Shown here piece by piece: positions 60,305 through 61,186 of a DNA stretch of 61,186 nucleotides. Source of the stretch: Promicromonosporaceae bacterium (GTDB lineage Bacteria > Actinomycetota > Actinomycetes > Actinomycetales > Cellulomonadaceae); contig WRHK01000020.1 of assembly GCA_009783295.1 (NCBI GenBank), positions 1 to 61,186 on the forward strand. The letters run 5' to 3'. The notes under the pieces are model-generated. The model saw only the letters and a program-made list of their open reading frames with translations. It made no database searches and had not been told where the DNA came from. Made by a program: the position numbers and the translations under genes. The stretch's first letter is position 1. Each line of letters starts with the position of its first letter.

Positions 60305-61186
60305 AGCGTCACCACGACCTTGCCGTGCACGTGCCCTGATGCCTGGAGCGCGACGGCGTCCTGGATCCGCTCTAGCGGGAACGTGGCCGCGACCGGCACG
60401 GTCAGGCGTCCGTCCGCGATCGCGGATGTGATCCGCTGGAGGTCGGCCGGTGCGGTGTCGAAGCCGCCCGTGGCGCGGACGCCACCGGGCGGGGTGGGGC
60501 CGGCGGCGATCGTCGAGATCCGTGCGGGCGGCACGCCCAGCGCGAGCGCGGCCCCGGCCGCCTCGGTGCCGAACAGATCGGTGGCGGCGGTGATGGGGCC
60601 GACCTCGCGCACGCGGTCGGCCAGCCCGGGGCCGTACGCGACCGGCGTCGCGCCCAGGCCGCGCAGGAACTCGAACGTCCCGGGCGAGCAGGTGCCGATC
60701 ACGCGCCCACCCGCGAGCCGCGCGAGCTGCACCGCGAGCACGCCGACGCCGCCCGCCGCCCCACCCACCAGCACAATGTCCGCGGGGCGGACCCCGATCG
60801 CCGCCAGCGCCGCGAGCGCGGTCAGGCCGGGTGTCGGGAGCGCGGCGGCCACCGTGTCGCTGACGCCGTCGGGCACGGGCCCGAGCCAGGCGACGGGCGA
60901 CGGCGCGACGGGGAGGACGACGTGGTCGCCGGCGGCGCGTCCCAGCGCGCCACCGTGGACGCGGTCGCCGACGGCGAACCGCTCGACGTCGGCGCCGACC
61001 TCGTCGACGACGCCGGCAAGGTCGGTCCCGAACCCGGCCGGCAGCGTGACGCCGAATCGGGCCGCGACGTCCGGGCTCCCGGCGAGCTGCCAGTCCATGG
61101 GGTTGAGCCCGACGGCGCGGACCCGGACCCTGACCTCGCCGGGGCCGGGGGGCGGCTCGGGGGCCCCCCCCCCCCGGGGGGCGGCA
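60301..61186 (-). CDS. quinone oxidoreductase-like MDR (copy 2), 5' end missing
   Basis: The same protein as at 19102-20028. The readable part starts around VRVRVRAVGLNPMDWQL and runs through GTDLAGVVDEVG, VGGAAGGVGVLAVQ and the identical C-terminus HVHGKVVVTL. The first 25 or so codons are replaced by a G/C homopolymer-like run at about 61140-61186, which does not match copy 1. The gene is cut by the window or contig edge, so the expected divergent regulator and operators cannot be seen. Confidence 0.85.
   Translation of the reverse strand, partial: AAPRGGGAPEPPPGPGEVRVRVRAVGLNPMDWQLAGSPDVAARFGVTLPAGFGTDLAGVVDEVGADVERFAVGDRVHGGALGRAAGDHVVLPVAPSPVAWLGPVPDGVSDTVAAALPTPGLTALAALAAIGVRPADIVLVGGAAGGVGVLAVQLARLAGGRVIGTCSPGTFEFLRGLGATPVAYGPGLADRVREVGPITAATDLFGTEAAGAALALGVPPARISTIAAGPTPPGGVRATGGFDTAPADLQRITSAIADGRLTVPVAATFPLERIQDAVALQASGHVHGKVVVTL

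Overview
The window is high-GC actinobacterial DNA. The evidence is frequent GTG starts, strong third-position GC bias, 4-base gene overlaps, and many genes with a TANNNT -10 box 6-8 bases before the start codon (leaderless transcripts). A secreted GH76 mannanase, a LuxR-family LAL regulator, UDP-galactopyranose mutase and abundant SDR/TetR genes suit a soil or plant Micrococcales organism such as the Cellulomonas/Promicromonospora group. That placement is inference; no rRNA or other marker gene is present.

Layout. 0-12 kb: ordinary chromosome (VanZ-like protein, TetR/MFS pair, RsgA GTPase, YbhB-like protein, GH76 enzyme, HelD-type helicase, and an ABC exporter with a LolA/RseB-like protein). 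12-25 kb: accessory metabolism and regulation (XRE-NB-ARC regulator, hydrolases, an IS30 scrap, a membrane hydrolase, SDR plus quinone oxidoreductase under a divergent TetR, glf, OsmC and a divergent MarR, a HAD protein, a small AAA ATPase). 25-29 kb: an atypical stretch with a hydrolase, three small exported or anchored proteins and integrase-like debris. 29.3-44.6 kb: one long minus-strand RiPP operon. 45-50 kb: a decaying zone with frameshifted or prematurely stopped genes and an intact IS481-type element with a 15-bp target duplication. 50.4-54.3 kb: a copper/nitrite module (multicopper oxidase, NirK-like enzyme, membrane protein, Cys-containing HTH regulator). 54.2-61.2 kb: aldo-keto reductase, Bcr/CflA-type MFS pump, LAL regulator, and a second, very similar copy of the SDR/quinone-oxidoreductase pair that runs off the window end.

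The most interesting locus is the RiPP operon. It has the full daptide gene set as I recall it: two precursors ending in Thr, class III aminotransferase, methyltransferase, Fe-ADH-like dehydrogenase, recognition-domain protein, M50 intramembrane protease and ABC exporter. Daptides are peptides with two amino termini, made by converting a C-terminal Thr into a dimethylated diamine. Interleaved in the same operon are a class III lanthipeptide synthetase (LanKC), a YcaO enzyme, an LLM-class oxidoreductase fused to a recognition-like domain, and a family 2 glycosyltransferase. Neither precursor contains cysteine. LanKC is therefore unlikely to build thioether rings here; dehydration of Ser/Thr followed by LLM-dependent reduction to D-amino acids is a coherent but unproven alternative. 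A strong hairpin directly after the second precursor probably sets precursor-to-enzyme stoichiometry.

Several breaks near 45-48 kb and a G/C homopolymer-like end at about 61.14-61.19 kb mean that some 'pseudogenes' could be sequence errors.
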